Shown here piece after piece: positions 1 through 12,149 of a stretch of 64,000 nucleotides of DNA. Each line of letters opens with the position of its first letter. Position 1 is the stretch's first letter. A program made the position numbers and the translations under genes. The notes below the pieces were generated by a model. The model saw nothing but the letters and a program-made list of their open reading frames with translations. It had not been told where the DNA came from and searched no databases. The stretch spans positions 47,279,367 to 47,343,366 of the forward strand of contig NW_026622908.1 in assembly GCF_023065955.2 (NCBI RefSeq). The letters are read 5' to 3'. The DNA is from Ursus arctos. Lineage: Eukaryota > Chordata > Mammalia > Carnivora > Ursidae.

Positions 1-84
1 TATTGCGCACTACACTAAAATCACCTTGGTAATAAATAAGGTTGTCATACAATATGTAGGACAAGTGCTGGACACTGTGTACCG

Positions 85-250
85 TCCAATACCATAGCCA
101 CGTGTGGCTATTTACATTTGAATTAATTACAAATTAATTAAACACAAAATTCATTTCCTCAGACCAATTAGTCATATTTCAAATGCTCAATAGACTCGTG
201 CAGCTAGTGTCTCTGTGGAAGGTGTCTGTTATCCTAGAACTGCCACTGGA
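85..250. mobile_element. MER5A-like DNA transposon fragment (hAT)
   Basis: GTGGCTATTTACATTTGAAT, TTAATTAAAC and TTTCAAATGCTCAATAG follow the MER5A consensus order (GTGGCTATTTAAATTT, then TTTCAAGTGCTCAATAG). It is ancient and non-autonomous. 1-84 is unassigned AT-rich DNA. Confidence 0.6.
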
Positions 251-259
251 CGGGACCGT

Positions 260-1800
260 GAGCTGCTCCAATAGTCATCTGGTCTACCTTCCTTCACGGC
301 CACATCCTCCTAGATACTCTCCCTTCCTAGTAGGTTTGATATCTGGTAAAGTAAACCAGTGTTGTTCTTTAAGACTGCTATGGCTTTTCTTGGTCTTTTG
401 AGTCTCCATACGAATTTTGGAATCAGCTTAACAACGTAAGCAAAGTTAACTTCCTGGAATTTTTATACAAATGACATGGATTCCACATAAAAGCTTTGGA
501 AGAATTGACATCTTTATCATGTGACTTTTCAAGTCCATAAATACAATATTTGGCTTTATTTACTTAGATCTTTAATTTCCCTCAAAAATATGTTGCAATT
601 TTCATTAGTTCTTTCTTTGGTTTTATATCTTGGTAATTGATTTTTTTAATATTTAAGAATTTAAAATTTTATTTTATCTGTTTTAAATTTTATTAAGAGA
701 TTGTCACTTGTCATGAAAACATGACTAATTTTTATATGGTTCCTGTATTCATCTATTTACTATATTGACTTTTTAGTTCTAATAGATTTATTTGAACTTT
801 ATACATTAAAAATTATGCTATTAACTATAGCAATTTTACTTCCTCTTTTCTAATACTTATAGTGTCGTTTCTTTTCCCTGCCTATGGAACTGGCTGGGTC
901 GTATCAGTCAACATTTAACCAACCCAGTGATGAAGCACATCCTGGTCTTGTTCATGTTTTTAAGACAAAATGTTTACCATTTCAACATTTAGTATAATTT
1001 GTAGATTTAAAAAATCAAACAGTATTGTTTACATCTAGTCGTAGATTCTAAAATTTTCGTTATGCTTTGGTTTCCAACTGGGAGCGATTTTGCCCCACGA
1101 GGACATTGGCACTATCTGGAGACATGTCACGGCTTGGAGTGTGTGGTGTTCCTCTCGTCTAGCAGAAGAAGCCAAGGGTGCCTCTGAACGTACGATGCCC
1201 AGAACAGCCCCCGCAGCAAAGCCTCATCTTGGTGCGTTAACGTTAAACTCTATTCACAAACTTGGAATCAATTCCACTTAATCATAATATCTTAGGTTTT
1301 TAAATGTTGTTACATTTATTAGCTAATATTTTGTTAAGTGTTTTTGCATCTGTGTTCATCACAGAAGTTGGCTTTAAATATTTCTTTCTTGAAATGGCCT
1401 TGGAGGTTTGGGGGTCATAAAAAAAATCATGTCTTCCACCTTTGCCTATTCTCCAGAAAAATATATGTAAATTTAGTACTCTTGAACTTTTTTTTTTTTA
1501 ATGTTCTTAGAATTCACTGATGAAACTGGGTCTGGGGTTTTCTTTGTGGGAAGATTCTAATAACGGATCCAATTGGCTTAACTGACAGAACTATTTAGAG
1601 TTCCTATTCCCCCTTCATTTACTGTATAAATTATAGTTTAAAGGAGTTTATCCACTTACATAAATGGCCAAATCCTTTCATACTCTTTCTGACGGCTGTG
1701 GGATCTGTAACGATGTCTCCTTTTTCATTCCTTGTATTGGAAATTTGCTTTTCTCTCTTTTTTTCTTGATTGCACTACAAATTTTTCCCAAGGCATAGTT
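260..1800 (-). mobile_element. Degenerate antisense L1 ORF2 fragment
   Basis: AT-rich sequence that, in the part from about 1320 to 1780, reads as the complement of L1 ORF2 reverse transcriptase DNA (TTTTGCATCTGTGTTCATCA, GGGATCTGTAACGATGTCTC). The first half is less certain. No open frame survives. Confidence 0.55.
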
Positions 1801-1879
1801 AGCCTGGCAAGAAAATAAGATTGTCAGATGCCAAAATCCATTAAAAAATTGGGGCAAGCAAGTGCGTGGGAGCCCGGTG

Positions 1880-2640
1880 GTGGGGTCCAAGCACCAGGCA
1901 CAGCTGAGGCTAGACAGCGATTCTGGAATCTCGGCTCTTGGAACCTGGAAATCCGCTTCACCGGCTGGAATGATGCCAATCTGAACCCGGCCTGGCACGA
2001 GTTGGGAAGTGCGGTGGGCAAGCGCGGTGAGGTGCTGGCTGTGAGTTTGACACCTGTTTCGCCTCAGTGCAGAGGAGAGCAATTTGGGTTCTCTGGGTAG
2101 TGCTGGTGCCACTGACCAAACGTGGCTGCCAGTGGTGAGGACCTGGTGCCTGGAGGAACAGCGCTGCGGGACGCCGACTGGCCCCGATGAAGCAGAAGCT
2201 GCTGCCAAGCACGGCAAGGGCCAGAGATCTAGAGGCGCTCCTGGGTGCCCCACCCCCTCCGATGGGGCCTAACAACCCTTCTAGAACAACATCAGTAAGG
2301 ATCTCAGGGATGCGGACCTCGCCGAAGATCGGCTGCCCCCTAGGAGAGTCTGAAGGACGCAATTGCCAGAGCTCTGCCCTTTTGGAATGAAGAAATCATT
2401 TCCCAGATCAAGGAGGGGAAACAGGCACGGACTGAAACAGACTGCAAGACATCGTCGAGCACCTGGAAGATCTTTCTGAAGAGGCTGTCACGGTGCCGAG
2501 CCTACCGACTGGGATTCCCATGGTCCGTGAACTGGACAAGAACCTGAAGCCCCTCCAGCCCGTGCAGTTCCAGGGGGATGAAGAGGCTGTGAGTAAAGCC
2601 ACGGAAGCTGTGGCCGCCGGGGCAAGCCCGACAGGTGAAC
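1880..2640 (+). pseudogene. PGAM1P: PGAM1 retropseudogene (phosphoglycerate mutase 1)
   Basis: An intronless, frameshifted copy of the glycolytic enzyme that converts 3-phosphoglycerate to 2-phosphoglycerate. Matching stretches occur in all three forward frames: a degraded NLENRFSGWYDADLSPA-like stretch near 1935-1990, [11 protein letters not shown] near 2113, AAKHG near 2205, PPPPM near 2250, and [17 protein letters not shown] followed by [12 protein letters not shown] near 2500-2610. The order and spacing follow the functional protein from near its N-terminus to its last residues. The active-site RHGESAWN region is destroyed. Stops and frame changes rule out function. The ends are approximate; the 5' edge lies against antisense L1 sequence. 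I recognise the family from its C-terminal sequence, but the parent gene cannot be compared here. Confidence 0.82.
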
Positions 2641-3540
2641 GCGAGCAGGCCGCTGCTTTCCCCTGCCCCGTCCCATTCCTCTGCCCTTCCTCCCTGCACC
2701 TGTCACACGGACCACATCTGTGGCCTCTTAAGTTTTAGCTGCAGATGGGGACCCGTGGCTCCTAATTCCATGAGCCGTTTTGTCTCTGGCACCCACTCCA
2801 GTCAGAATGGCACTTCTGGGACACGGGTCCTCAGTCCAAGCTGAGAAACACTTTTATCCAGGCGTAGAGAGGTAGTAACTCGGGGGTCCCTGCAACTGCT
2901 CTGTTCATTACCAAGGACGTGCTGAGGTGGGGGTGGGGAGGAGCCGTGCTAAGGAGCGACCAGTGAGAAGCAAGACAGCCTACTCGTGGTCCCAGGAGCC
3001 AGTCCTGTCCTCAAGTCAGGTGACCATCCCGGGAGCTCAGGTCATTCCTGAGGAGGATGAAGGTAACCGGCATGGTGATTACAGCAGTCACTTCCCCTCA
3101 GACTCCGGAAGAGCCGGCTCCGGAAGACGGGGATCAACCTGAACGCTTGCGTGTTGCATTTACGTTTACAGATAAATACATACATATAATCACACAAAAA
3201 CCCTCCGGGGGTCTCTAGCGGCAGTGGAAATAGTCCCGCGTGAGATCGTGCAAAACTAAGCCGTTCCTCACACCAACGTGGGGTGAACCCCTTGACCTGG
3301 GACCTAGGCGTTCACCCCCCCCCCCCGCCCCCACCTTGCTGTCCTCTGGCAGGGAAGCGCCTCCCGACCGTGCCGTGTGTCTCTCACTGTTTCTGTTTCT
3401 GTTTCTGTTTCTGATCACGCTCAGGTTGTCTGGCCCGACCCCTCCGGCCCCGTACTCATTTTGGGCGTAACTGTACTAAATCTTTTTTTCCAGATCAGTA
3501 TAATAAGGGAGTGATGTGCAAAAAGGATTGCATTGCTGTA
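2641..3540. other. Unassigned intergenic DNA
   Basis: It holds possible 3' flank of the PGAM1 copy, a C-run at about 3317-3330 and a short (TTTCTG)n tract at about 3388-3413. No gene was recognised. Confidence 0.4.
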
Positions 3541-3544
3541 AGTT

Positions 3545-3955
3545 GTTATGGGTTGAATTGTGCCCTCCCTCCAGAAACAGCAGGTGGAAATCCCTAGCTC
3601 CAGTCCCTTAGAAGCCTACCTTATTTGGACGTAAGGTCTGTACAGAACTAATCCAGTTAAAATGAGGTCCTTAGGGTGGGACCTAATGCAGTAAGATTGA
3701 TGTCCTTATAAAAAGAGAAAATTCTAAAGAGACCTACCCACGGAGAGACCACGGTATGAAAATACAGACGGAATTTGGGGGGATGTCTCTACAAGTCAAG
3801 ACCCACAGAGATCGCCAGCCAACCAGCAGAAATGAGGAGAGGGACGTAAAGCAGTTCTCCCCCCCGGCCTCGGAAGGAACCTGCAGACACTTTGAGCGTG
3901 GACTTCCAGCCTCCCAAACAGGGACGTTTCTGTGGTTTTGGTCACCGCCTGCTAC
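3545..3955 (+). mobile_element. MaLR-type LTR, MLT1-like
   Basis: It begins GGGTTGAATTGTGCCCTCCC, then ACCTTATTTGGA, AATGAGGTCCTTAGGGTGGG and GTCCTTATAAAAAGAG, and ends with GACTTCCAGCCTCC. This is the order of mammalian ERVL-MaLR solo LTRs. It is old and has no coding part. The subfamily is not certain. Confidence 0.55.
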
Positions 3956-4685
3956 GACAGCTCGAACAAACTCATACTTCAGTTTAGTGAAGCCAGTGGC
4001 ACCGAGGGGACACCAGCCAGTTCTAGTGACCGGGTGCCCTGGCTTCAGAGGGGCAAGTCCCAGTACAGGACTAGTGACCACAGGACAGAAGGCCACGGCA
4101 GAGTCTCCATCTGAGCACGTGTCCCCAGAGGGGACAGCTTCTCTGAAAACCTGAACTATAAAGTAAGGTGTCCAAAGGCGAGGAAGCTGAGGGTCCCCTT
4201 GTGTATCTGGGTGTAACAGGAAAGGAACATGAGTGTAACCCATATAGGAACTTGAAGTTGGAATTTTAACATCATGTGGCTCAAAAATTCTGGCAGAGAT
4301 GGTGGTTTCAGATGCCACAACTTCATAGAACCCCGGGGTCCCCAGCAAAAACAAAGGCAACTGATTCCTGGAGGACCTGACTTGGCGCCCACGCCCCCAA
4401 TATCTCCACAAACATACCCCAGGCACAAAGGCGCTCCCAGCACCAGCAGCCACACGCCCAAAAATATCAGGGAAAAGGGCTATTTTCTTTGAGCCTCAGA
4501 GGAAAAGGAAAGAAAGAAAGGGAGGGAGAAACAGACACAGAAATTCATGAAATTTTGGAACTTGTAGAAAAATAAAATTAAATATGCTTAATCTGCTAAA
4601 AAGTTAAAAAGTCACAAACTTATGACTAAGAAATATAATACTAGGGAGGTTTGAGATGAGCGATCCCTTCAGAAACGACAACTAG
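3956..4685. other. Unassigned intergenic DNA
   Basis: No gene or clear repeat was recognised. It contains a short A/G-rich stretch at about 4500-4535. Open frames on the minus strand here have no recognisable domain. Confidence 0.4.
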
Positions 4686-4689
4686 CGAA

Positions 4690-5060
4690 CGTAAGCGGGG
4701 AGTATGGAGGCTGCTGAGGCTCTGGGAGGGCGCGGGCCCCAGAGCGCGCTGTGAGGATTGCGCGGGACGTCGGCTCGGGGCGGACGGGCAGCGCTTCCCC
4801 AGCAGGACTGCAGAGATCTCAGGGCGAGAAGCCCCACACGGTAAAACGCAGGTAACACAAACGCCCACCCAGAACCGACGAGGGCTCGGGGCGCCCGGAG
4901 CATCTGAGCTCCAGCCACTCCCGCCGCTGTTTCGGATCTGCTCTCGCTCTCGCTCCCCCGCGCACCGTCTTTGCTGTGACGTCATAAAGCAGACGTCACT
5001 CCGCTGCTCCCGTGGAGACCTGTGTGTGTGTCCCACAGGGAATACCGCTCCTTGATGCCA
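4690..5060. promoter_or_regulatory. CpG-rich patch with two CRE-like sites
   Basis: This stretch is visibly CpG-dense (GCGCGCTGTGAGG, GACGTCGGCTCGGGGCGGAC). It holds a full palindromic CRE, TGACGTCA, at 4977-4984 and a second GACGTCA at 4992-4998, about 15 bp apart. That looks like a small CpG island or enhancer. No gene starting from it was recognised on either strand, so promoter function is inferred only. Confidence 0.35.
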
Positions 5061-8000
5061 CCGGAACGTCCTAGGCCCCCCGACGCAGGGAAGGCAGCTC
5101 GGAATGTCGGCTCTCCCCAGGGATGCTCGAGTCCCCCGCTGACTCAGAGGCGGCGTGCGGTGCGATGATTCCCGCAAGCTCTGGGCACCTGGGCTGCTTT
5201 TCTGTTGCTCATCACTTGTCGAAGCAGACGGGGTGATTCCTCCCCCGTTTCCCGAGTCTGGATCTTGCTGATTGTACCTGGCGGGGCCGCTGACCACGCT
5301 CTCCCCTCTCCGGGATTTCTGCAGACGGTCCACGGGGCTGGAGGAGACTCCGTCAGAGCCGGGTTTATCTCCTTGGGGCGGGGGACGCGTCCTCCCTGCT
5401 CCTTCCCTCTGTCAGGGGGTCAATGTCGCATGGTCCCAACTTCGTTTCAAAACTGATGAGGGGCTTGGGGGTCCAGTCCCCTTCAACACCTCACCTGGTT
5501 GCTTTAGGGTTGCTGATGACTGTTTGTGGGCCCATTGTCTCCTTCGGCTCAGGACGTGGCCATCTTCTGACACTGCCTTTGCGTATCCGTTAGCGGAGAT
5601 CCTACCATCACGCCACTCACTGAGGAAGGGGGCTCTGGGACTCCCTGTGGGACCCCCCAAGGTCAGCGAGGACAGCGTCCCACAAGGACTGGTGCACTCG
5701 CCCCCCCCCCCGCCCCCGTGTGGGGCTGCGGCAACCACCTACAGGGGCTCACAGGGCCTGTCTGGGTGCCTCCCCGGTTGGGGGCTGCCACTCCTGAGGG
5801 GACTCAGGATTCCACGTGTTCCCTCTAAAAGAGGGAACCCCAGGACGCAGGTCCTAGGTGTGTGGACTCCCCCCTTCCCCCTCTATCGAGGCCGGATGGT
5901 TGGGGACCTCAGGTAGGCCCCAGGGGCTGATCACAGGCAGACGGTGGACTGGACCACATACAGTCTGTTGGTAGGAAACCCCACCCCCAGGCTGAAGGAA
6001 GCCAAACCCAGCGTCCTCAGGCCCCCACTTCTCAGGAGTGTATCCCTTTAGTTGCATGTGGCTTGGGGGGGGGGGTCATAGCCCCTGGATGGGCAGAAGC
6101 CTCAGGTGTCAGTGGGACCACCGAGTCAGGGTCGCTGAGTCCAGCAGCCCTGGCCCTTCTCCAGCCCAGTGGAAGTGTCGGCGGGGGACGGGGGGGTGCA
6201 GGGGGAGGAGAGTGGTAGCTTCGTCCCTCCCTGCCACGCCTCCTCCAGGTGGCTCCTCGGTGGCAATCCAAGTCGTCCCCTCCCACAGGCATCAGGCAGC
6301 ACAAGCAGAAGGATGTGGACAGCAGGCATCCGCAGGGTTCCCTGGAGCAGCCACCCCTGCCCAGCCGGGCCTTTGCTCCCACATATCCTCCCTGTCCTGT
6401 GGGCGGGCAAGTTCCACAGTCCTGATCGAGGGTGGCAGTGCCCTGGGGTGTCGGGTGGATGGCTGCTGACTGTGGGGGTGGGGGGCTCTTTCCCACCCAC
6501 CCAGCCTTTCCCGGAGTTTTGCAGGCTCTGGGGGCAACCTGCCACCTGGGGCTTGGCCCCCTGCTAAGCAGGTGTGCACAGAGGGGAGGCCCAAGCCCCA
6601 GGAAGAGAAGCAGAACGTTGGGTGAGGGCTTCGTACCTGGGAAAGCCTGCACCCCCACTGGCAAGTCCCTGACCCTAGGGAGCCTCTCTTGTTGGCCTGG
6701 GGGTCTGGGGGACCTGGAGGAGGAGCACCTGGGCTGGGCCCCATCCATAAGCAGGGAGGTGGGAGGGGGTGTCTGGCTTTCCACGTCCCAGCGGTGCCCC
6801 ACCCCTAGGGAGGGTGCTGGGCTGCTGGCACCTCCCCACCCCAGGTCCACCCTCAGGGAGTCAGGTGCCCCTGGGAGCATGTGCGGGGGACCAGGAGGGG
6901 CCCACTGGGGATGCTCTTGGTAAGCGGAGCAGATGGGTCAGAGCGGCTGTCGTCTGCTGGCTCTGAAGCACAGGTGTCCCCTTGGTTCCCCTCTGGAGAT
7001 CACCTCTGAGCGACCCTGAGGACAGCGGCACCTCCCTTGGCCCCACGGGCGGCGGGGGGGGGGGGGGGGGAGCTCACACACAGCCTGTCTAACCTGCATG
7101 CAACAGCCCCCAGGTGCTCGGGCGGTGTCTGACCTCACAGCGGCCTTGCATTTCAGCCTCAGTCGCAGGAGGGGAAGAAACTCCAGGAGTTGTCTCAGCA
7201 ATGGGGGTTGACAAGGAAGAGCCCAGGTCCCACCTGGACCTGATGTCCTGCGGCATAAGGAAGACCCTTCCCCAGCTGCTGGGCGTGAGGCCAGGGCAGG
7301 GCGGTTGCATGGCTTGCCAAGGCCCCGGGGGCAGGGAGTGGGTAAATACTGAGCAAGAGCAGCAGACGTGGGAAAGGAGGTTGAACGAAGCTCTTGAAGA
7401 GACGTTTCAAGAAAGAGTCTTGAAGCCTCAGGTGAGGGGGTGGGTCCCGGTGCTCCCGAAAACCCAGCGTGGACTTGGGGGCAGCCTTGCAGGGGGGCTC
7501 TCAGGGATGCTCCCAGCCCGTTTCCCCTCTTCTTTTGGGGGGAGGAGGGGGTGAAGGGGGTGAGATGAGTGGTCTGGGGCCCAGGGTGCAGACGGAGGAG
7601 TCATTGCTTCTCGCTGAAGGGCCCTGGTGGCTGAGGTGGTGTCAGGAAGGCTGCACCTGGGGACATCTACCTGCCCCGGGGCTGGAGGGGTGTGAGCGCT
7701 AGAATTAGGGGTGAGAGAGGGAGGGAGGGCATCCCTTTTGCGACTGCCACGCCAATGTTGTCACCAAGGTCCAGGGCTGGAACGCAGCCTGGGAACCTCC
7801 CTGCGCGGCAGACTCCACCGCCATCTCCTGGTCAGCAGTGCCCCCTGCTGGTCCCTCCACGTCCAGCGGTCCTCCCGTCCTGAGCCCCAGAAGCACAGGT
7901 TGGGCACTGAAACCCCCGTCCACTGCAGGCCAGGGTCATGCGAGTCTGTGCACTCCTTCCACAGATATTGATCAAATGTCTACACACGCAGGGCAGCGTT

Positions 8001-11000
8001 GTTGACCCAGAGCAGTGACCAGAACGAAAGAGACCTGTGCCCGAGGCTCTCGTCTTCGGGGAGACGGGAGAGACAGCAGGATGGGAAAAAAACAGCACAT
8101 TTCGATAAGGAGGTCTGGGGCGAGCGCAGGGGTGCTACGTCCCCCGCGCACCGGTGAGCTGAAGCGCTTGCATTCACGTGCACAGACAAACATGGAAAAA
8201 GGAGGGGGTCCGAGCTGGCTGCCAAGTGCAGAGCAGGGGGCTCACTCCCGTGTTGGCACCAGGAGCTGGACCCCTAGCCTTCCTGAGCATGCCCCAGTTT
8301 GGGGGAAGGAAGAAGACACAGGAGGCACACACACTCTGATTCCAACTTTGCAGAAATAAGGAGGCAAAGGGGCAACTAGCCACAAGCTCTTCTTTACCTT
8401 CTTGTAAGTGTTGCTTGTCTCTGTGAGACAATGTGACACCCAGAGAGGCTGTGTCTAGCGCCTTTTAAATAAGGGACCAGAAAGTCCTGCATCTGCGAGC
8501 TAAGGGAGCCACATGCTGGACACACAAGACAATTGCTTGTATTCCTCTTTTCTGCCCAGAATTGACTGATCTCTCTCTTCTCGGCCCAGGAAGCGGCAAT
8601 CGTGGATATGTTTGGTTCAAGCAGAGCCCCTGGGCCCGGCGGAGGCTCAGCCAGGGGAGGCCAGGGCCCCTGGGGCAGGGAGAGAAGCATGTGAGCCAGC
8701 AGCCCCGAAGCGCTGCCTGCAGAGCTCTCGTCCCAGAGCCCGGCGGGGAGAGGCAGGTGCTGCACACGCAGCTGCACGTGTTCTCTGGGCGCATGCGTGT
8801 GTGTCCGCCGTACTGACAGACCTCCTATCGATTGCTGTCGTGTCGTTGCTTACCTAGTACTGGTGACTCTTATCAATACCTTTTCAGGACTGTGGAAATA
8901 TTCCAGTATTTTCCCCTGCTCTCAATGTGGTGAATGTTTTAACAGATTTATCAACGTTGAGCCTATCTGCCTTCTTGGTACGACCCTTCCTTCCCACGAT
9001 GGCTTATTGTGCCAAGGTGCCGTGGGACTCAGTGTCCCAGCGTTTCCGACCAGCGACAGGGTGTTGTCTCTGTGAGGCAGGGAGGCTAGCGTCACTGCTG
9101 CCACCTCGCTCCCGCCAGCTTTCCCCACCCGCGTGGCACTGGCCTGGCGACGGTGACGTGGCCGCAGCTCGTGTCCTCAGCGCTCCAAGCATTCTGCAGG
9201 TACCTGCACGTTTGCTGGTGGAGGAACCAGGGGGAGCCGCCTGCAAAGCCCCCCAAGTCCGCTTCCCTTCTGCAGAGCGGCCCTGACAATATTCTAGCGG
9301 ACTCTCGGGTCGTCGCCCCATTAGGTGCGATGTTAACAAACACATCCCCAGAAAATGCTTCCCTTCCAAGCCTGGTAATGCTACGTGTCCTCGAAGATGG
9401 TGACTCACCCTTTCCTCTCTTACTTTTGGGACGGTGCTTCCTACATCGATGTTCTGGTTCCGTGAGCTTTATTTCTCAGAGCAACCAAGCACCTGTCTGT
9501 GGTCACCTGTCAGCTGCGACGTTTCTAAGTCGCACCTGTCTGCGTTCACCTGGCGACCCCTCCGTGGCTCTCCTCATTTTTATGTCACCGTTTCCAAGCC
9601 CACCCAGCCGGCCTCCCTCCACTGCTGTGTCCCAGGAGAAACGGTCTATGGTTCGTCACTGTCATGTTTCCCTGTGAGGCCCCACCTAATCCCAATGGAC
9701 TCAGACAGTCCTTTGCCCTTTCTCTGCTAGACCGGCCGTAGCGGCAGCTGACCTTGCGTGTTTCCTCATGCGCGTATATTAGCCATTTCTCCTCTGGCGT
9801 CGGTAGAAGTGGCGTCCACGGCCTGAGAGCAGAGCAGATCGCAACCACTGGTGTGGCTTGGCGGGGTCGCGGTGGCGCCGGAGACCGAGGGGCGGGTCAG
9901 ACGGGCAGGTCAGACCTGGGGTGGTCGCTGTGGTCGCTAAAACCGACTCCGGATCCCGGAGGTTGAGGTGCTGCCACCGCGTGCCCTCAGCAGGGGGCTG
10001 GAGGCGGGAGGCGGCTCCTCTTCCCCGTCAGCAGCTCTGCTGTGGGGGTTCACGCATGCAGCACCTGTCGGGGCCCATCCCCCGCTTGCTGCTGAGACAT
10101 GTGGACGGACCATACCACGTGCTGCCACCACCCATGGGCATCGCAAGGTGGCTCTGGTGCCGGGGCCACGGTCACAGGGGGCGCTCGGGCCTCTGTGACA
10201 GTCCCAGAGACAGAGGTCCGTCCCCTGGGTCCCGCGCTGTGGGCTTCGGGGAGTCCTTCTAGGGTCGAGGCCTCTGGAACTGCCATCAACCGCGTAAGCA
10301 CCCAGTTTCCGTATTAAACCCCTTGAGGCTCCGAATGCCGTGGCACACATTTCCTGGAGCTGCTGAAACCAAGCGCCACCTGGGGGGGTAGACCACAGAC
10401 TGTTGGCACTGGGAGCCCACCATGGGGGCTGATTGTCTGAGGCTGTGAGGGAGGGTCTGTCCCGGCCGCCCCGAGCTGCTGATGGGCCGCTGGCACTAGC
10501 CTCACCCCCCTGCCTCCGTCCTCACTAGGCGCTCCTGGTGTCCGCGTCTGCCTGGGTTTCCCCTTTTCCTAAGGACCTGGTCATAGTGGGTCAGGTCCCA
10601 CCCCACTTGGCTAAGACCTCATGTCACGGTTTAGACAAGCTTGTGAACGTCCTGTCCTTCCATCCCGGTCCCTCTGGGGCGCCATGCTACACGGAGGGTA
10701 AAACTCCAAGTCCATCAGCCACTTCCCTACGGCTTCCTCCGAGCACCAGGGGCTCCCAGAGGCTCTTCTCCTGCAGAAACACCACCAGCTCTTTCTGTGC
10801 CCAACTTTCTTCTTCTTCAACTAAAGAGCCTCAGCCTCTGGGACCCCTCCTCCCACAGGATGACCCTGCCACGGCCACCACCACCTCCGCTGCCCCCACC
10901 CCACCATCCCACCGGCACCTCGCACTCCAGACTGTGAGGTTCTATTCCACACTTGACCTTCAGAGCCCGAGGCCATGGGGGCAGAGACGCTGAAAGCCAG

Positions 11001-11110
11001 AAATGTCAGATTTAGTGTATGAGGGAGGTCAGGGCAGGAGAGATGGACGGGCCCGGGACTGGGGCTGGGAAAGGGTGCTTTGGGGAGTTACAGAGAGGAA
11101 GGGAGGCACT
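5061..11110. other. GC-rich unassigned intergenic DNA
   Basis: About 6 kb without a recognised gene. Visible items are a C-run at about 5700-5712, a G-run at about 6065-6075, a 17-base G-run at 7054-7070 and scattered low-complexity pieces. Several open frames of 130-280 codons occur on both strands, but they overlap each other, are proline- or glycine-rich and show no domain I recognise. They fit chance openness in GC-rich DNA. Confidence 0.45.
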
Positions 11111-11120
11111 GAGCTTCGCA

Positions 11121-11137
11121 TTTATTCACTGTTTATT
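11121..11137 (-). promoter_or_regulatory. K1 candidate polyadenylation signals
   Basis: Two AATAAA hexamers on the minus strand (tttatt at 11121-11126 and 11132-11137 on the plus strand) lie about 365-380 nt past the K1 stop. This is similar to the AATAAA distance in K2, K4, K6 and K7. Confidence 0.5.
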
Positions 11138-11501
11138 TGGAAGACTGGGGATCGGGTTTTGATACACAGAGAGCCAGGGGATCCTTCCAGCTTCCAAGAG
11201 GAGGGGCAGCTCTCAGGGTCCCAGGAGTCAGAGAGGCCTCACGGGCCTCTGTGGGCCAATTTGGGTCTTCAGTCAGGTGAGGGGCAGAGAGGGAAGGTCC
11301 AGCAGGAGAGGGGGGAGATGAGCCAGGAGGAGGCCCTCTCGGTGAGAAGGGAGTCCTAGGGTCCTGTCCATCCTGAGAGTATGTTGCCCAGGCGGAGGTG
11401 TGCAGATGAGGAAGTCAGAGACCCCAGTGCAGTGGGCTGGGCAGCTGGGGCCCCTGCTTCAGCACAGGCCACTTGAGGTTGGTGGACACACCCTCAGACT
11501 T

Positions 11502-11933
11502 TCACTGGCAGCAAACAGGAGCACAGCAGCTGGACTGGGAGCAGCAGGGTTTGCAGCAGCTGGACTGGGAGCAGCAGGGGACACAGCACCAGGACTGGGA
11601 GCCCCCACACGAGCCACAGCCCCCACAGGAGCCACAGCTGGAGCAGGAACAAGCTGGCACACAGCAGCACACGGGCTTGCAGCAGCAGACGGGCACACAG
11701 CAGCTGGAGCCACAGCCCCCACAGCCGGAGCCACAGCCCCCACAGCCAGAGTCACAGCCCCCACAGCTAGAACCACAGCCCCCACAGCTGGAGCAGGAAC
11801 AGGCTGGCACACAGCAGCACACGGGCTTGCAGCAGCAGACGGGCACACAGCAGCCAGACCCACAGCCCCCACAGTTAGAGCCACAGCCCCCACAGCCGGA
11901 GCCATAGCCTCCGGAACAGCCACAGCAGCTCAT
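11502..11933 (-). CDS. KRTAP5-like: K1: keratin-associated protein 5-like, 143 aa, C-terminus clipped
   Basis: A single-exon ultra-high-sulphur keratin-associated protein, expected by family knowledge to be a disulphide-crosslinked matrix component of hair cuticle. The protein starts [10 protein letters not shown], then has Gly-Cys-Ser runs. Two copies of the block [20 protein letters not shown] begin at about residues 28 and 78, exactly 50 residues apart. A short tail of CCSQSSCC(K/V/A)P repeats follows. The start is the ATG in the shared context AGAACCATGAGC, 96 nt below a TATA box. The other intact copies end CCQCKI. Here the CAG codon is followed by TGA instead of TGC, and the next bases read AAGTC rather than AAGATC, so one base is also missing. 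The protein therefore ends CCQ and loses CKI. K1 lies opposite to K2-K5. Residue 10 is Tyr where most copies have Cys. It is probably still a working gene. Confidence 0.88.
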   Translation of the reverse strand: MSCCGCSGGYGSGCGGCGSNCGGCGSGCCVPVCCCKPVCCCVPACSCSSCGGCGSSCGGCDSGCGGCGSGCGGCGSSCCVPVCCCKPVCCCVPACSCSSCGSCGGCGSCGGSQSWCCVPCCSQSSCCKPCCSQSSCCAPVCCQ

Positions 11934-12021
11934 GGTTCTGGTGGGTTGAGGGTGGAGCAGGTCAGAGGAGCAGGTGCAGGGGACAGGTGTGCAGGTGTGG
12001 AGCCTCCTGGGCTGGGAGCCC

Positions 12022-12087
12022 TTTATATACCTGCCCAGGTGTCTCTGAACACCTGCTCGCTTCGCTGTGGCTGCTTACACCACTTCC
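12022..12087 (-). promoter_or_regulatory. K1 core promoter: TATA box and GGAAGTG motif
   Basis: Read on the minus strand, TATATAAA lies at 12029-12022, 96 nt before the ATG, and GGAAGTG lies at 12087-12081. The leader between TATA and ATG closely matches those of the other six KRTAP copies. The AATTTCCCTG block found farther upstream of K2, K5, K6 and K7 was not seen here. Confidence 0.75.
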
Positions 12088-12149
12088 TGGGATGTGCTTA
12101 TTTGTTTCTGGACTTCGGGTTCCCATTGGCCACGTCCCTATTGCTGGAC

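Noticed and set aside
6032..6880. 282-codon minus-strand frame in GC-rich DNA
   Set aside because: Pro-rich, overlaps other open frames on both strands, and no domain, splice pattern or promoter was recognised.
7054..7070. 17-base G-run as a G-quadruplex
   Set aside because: A single homopolymer run prone to sequence error; no supporting promoter or gene.
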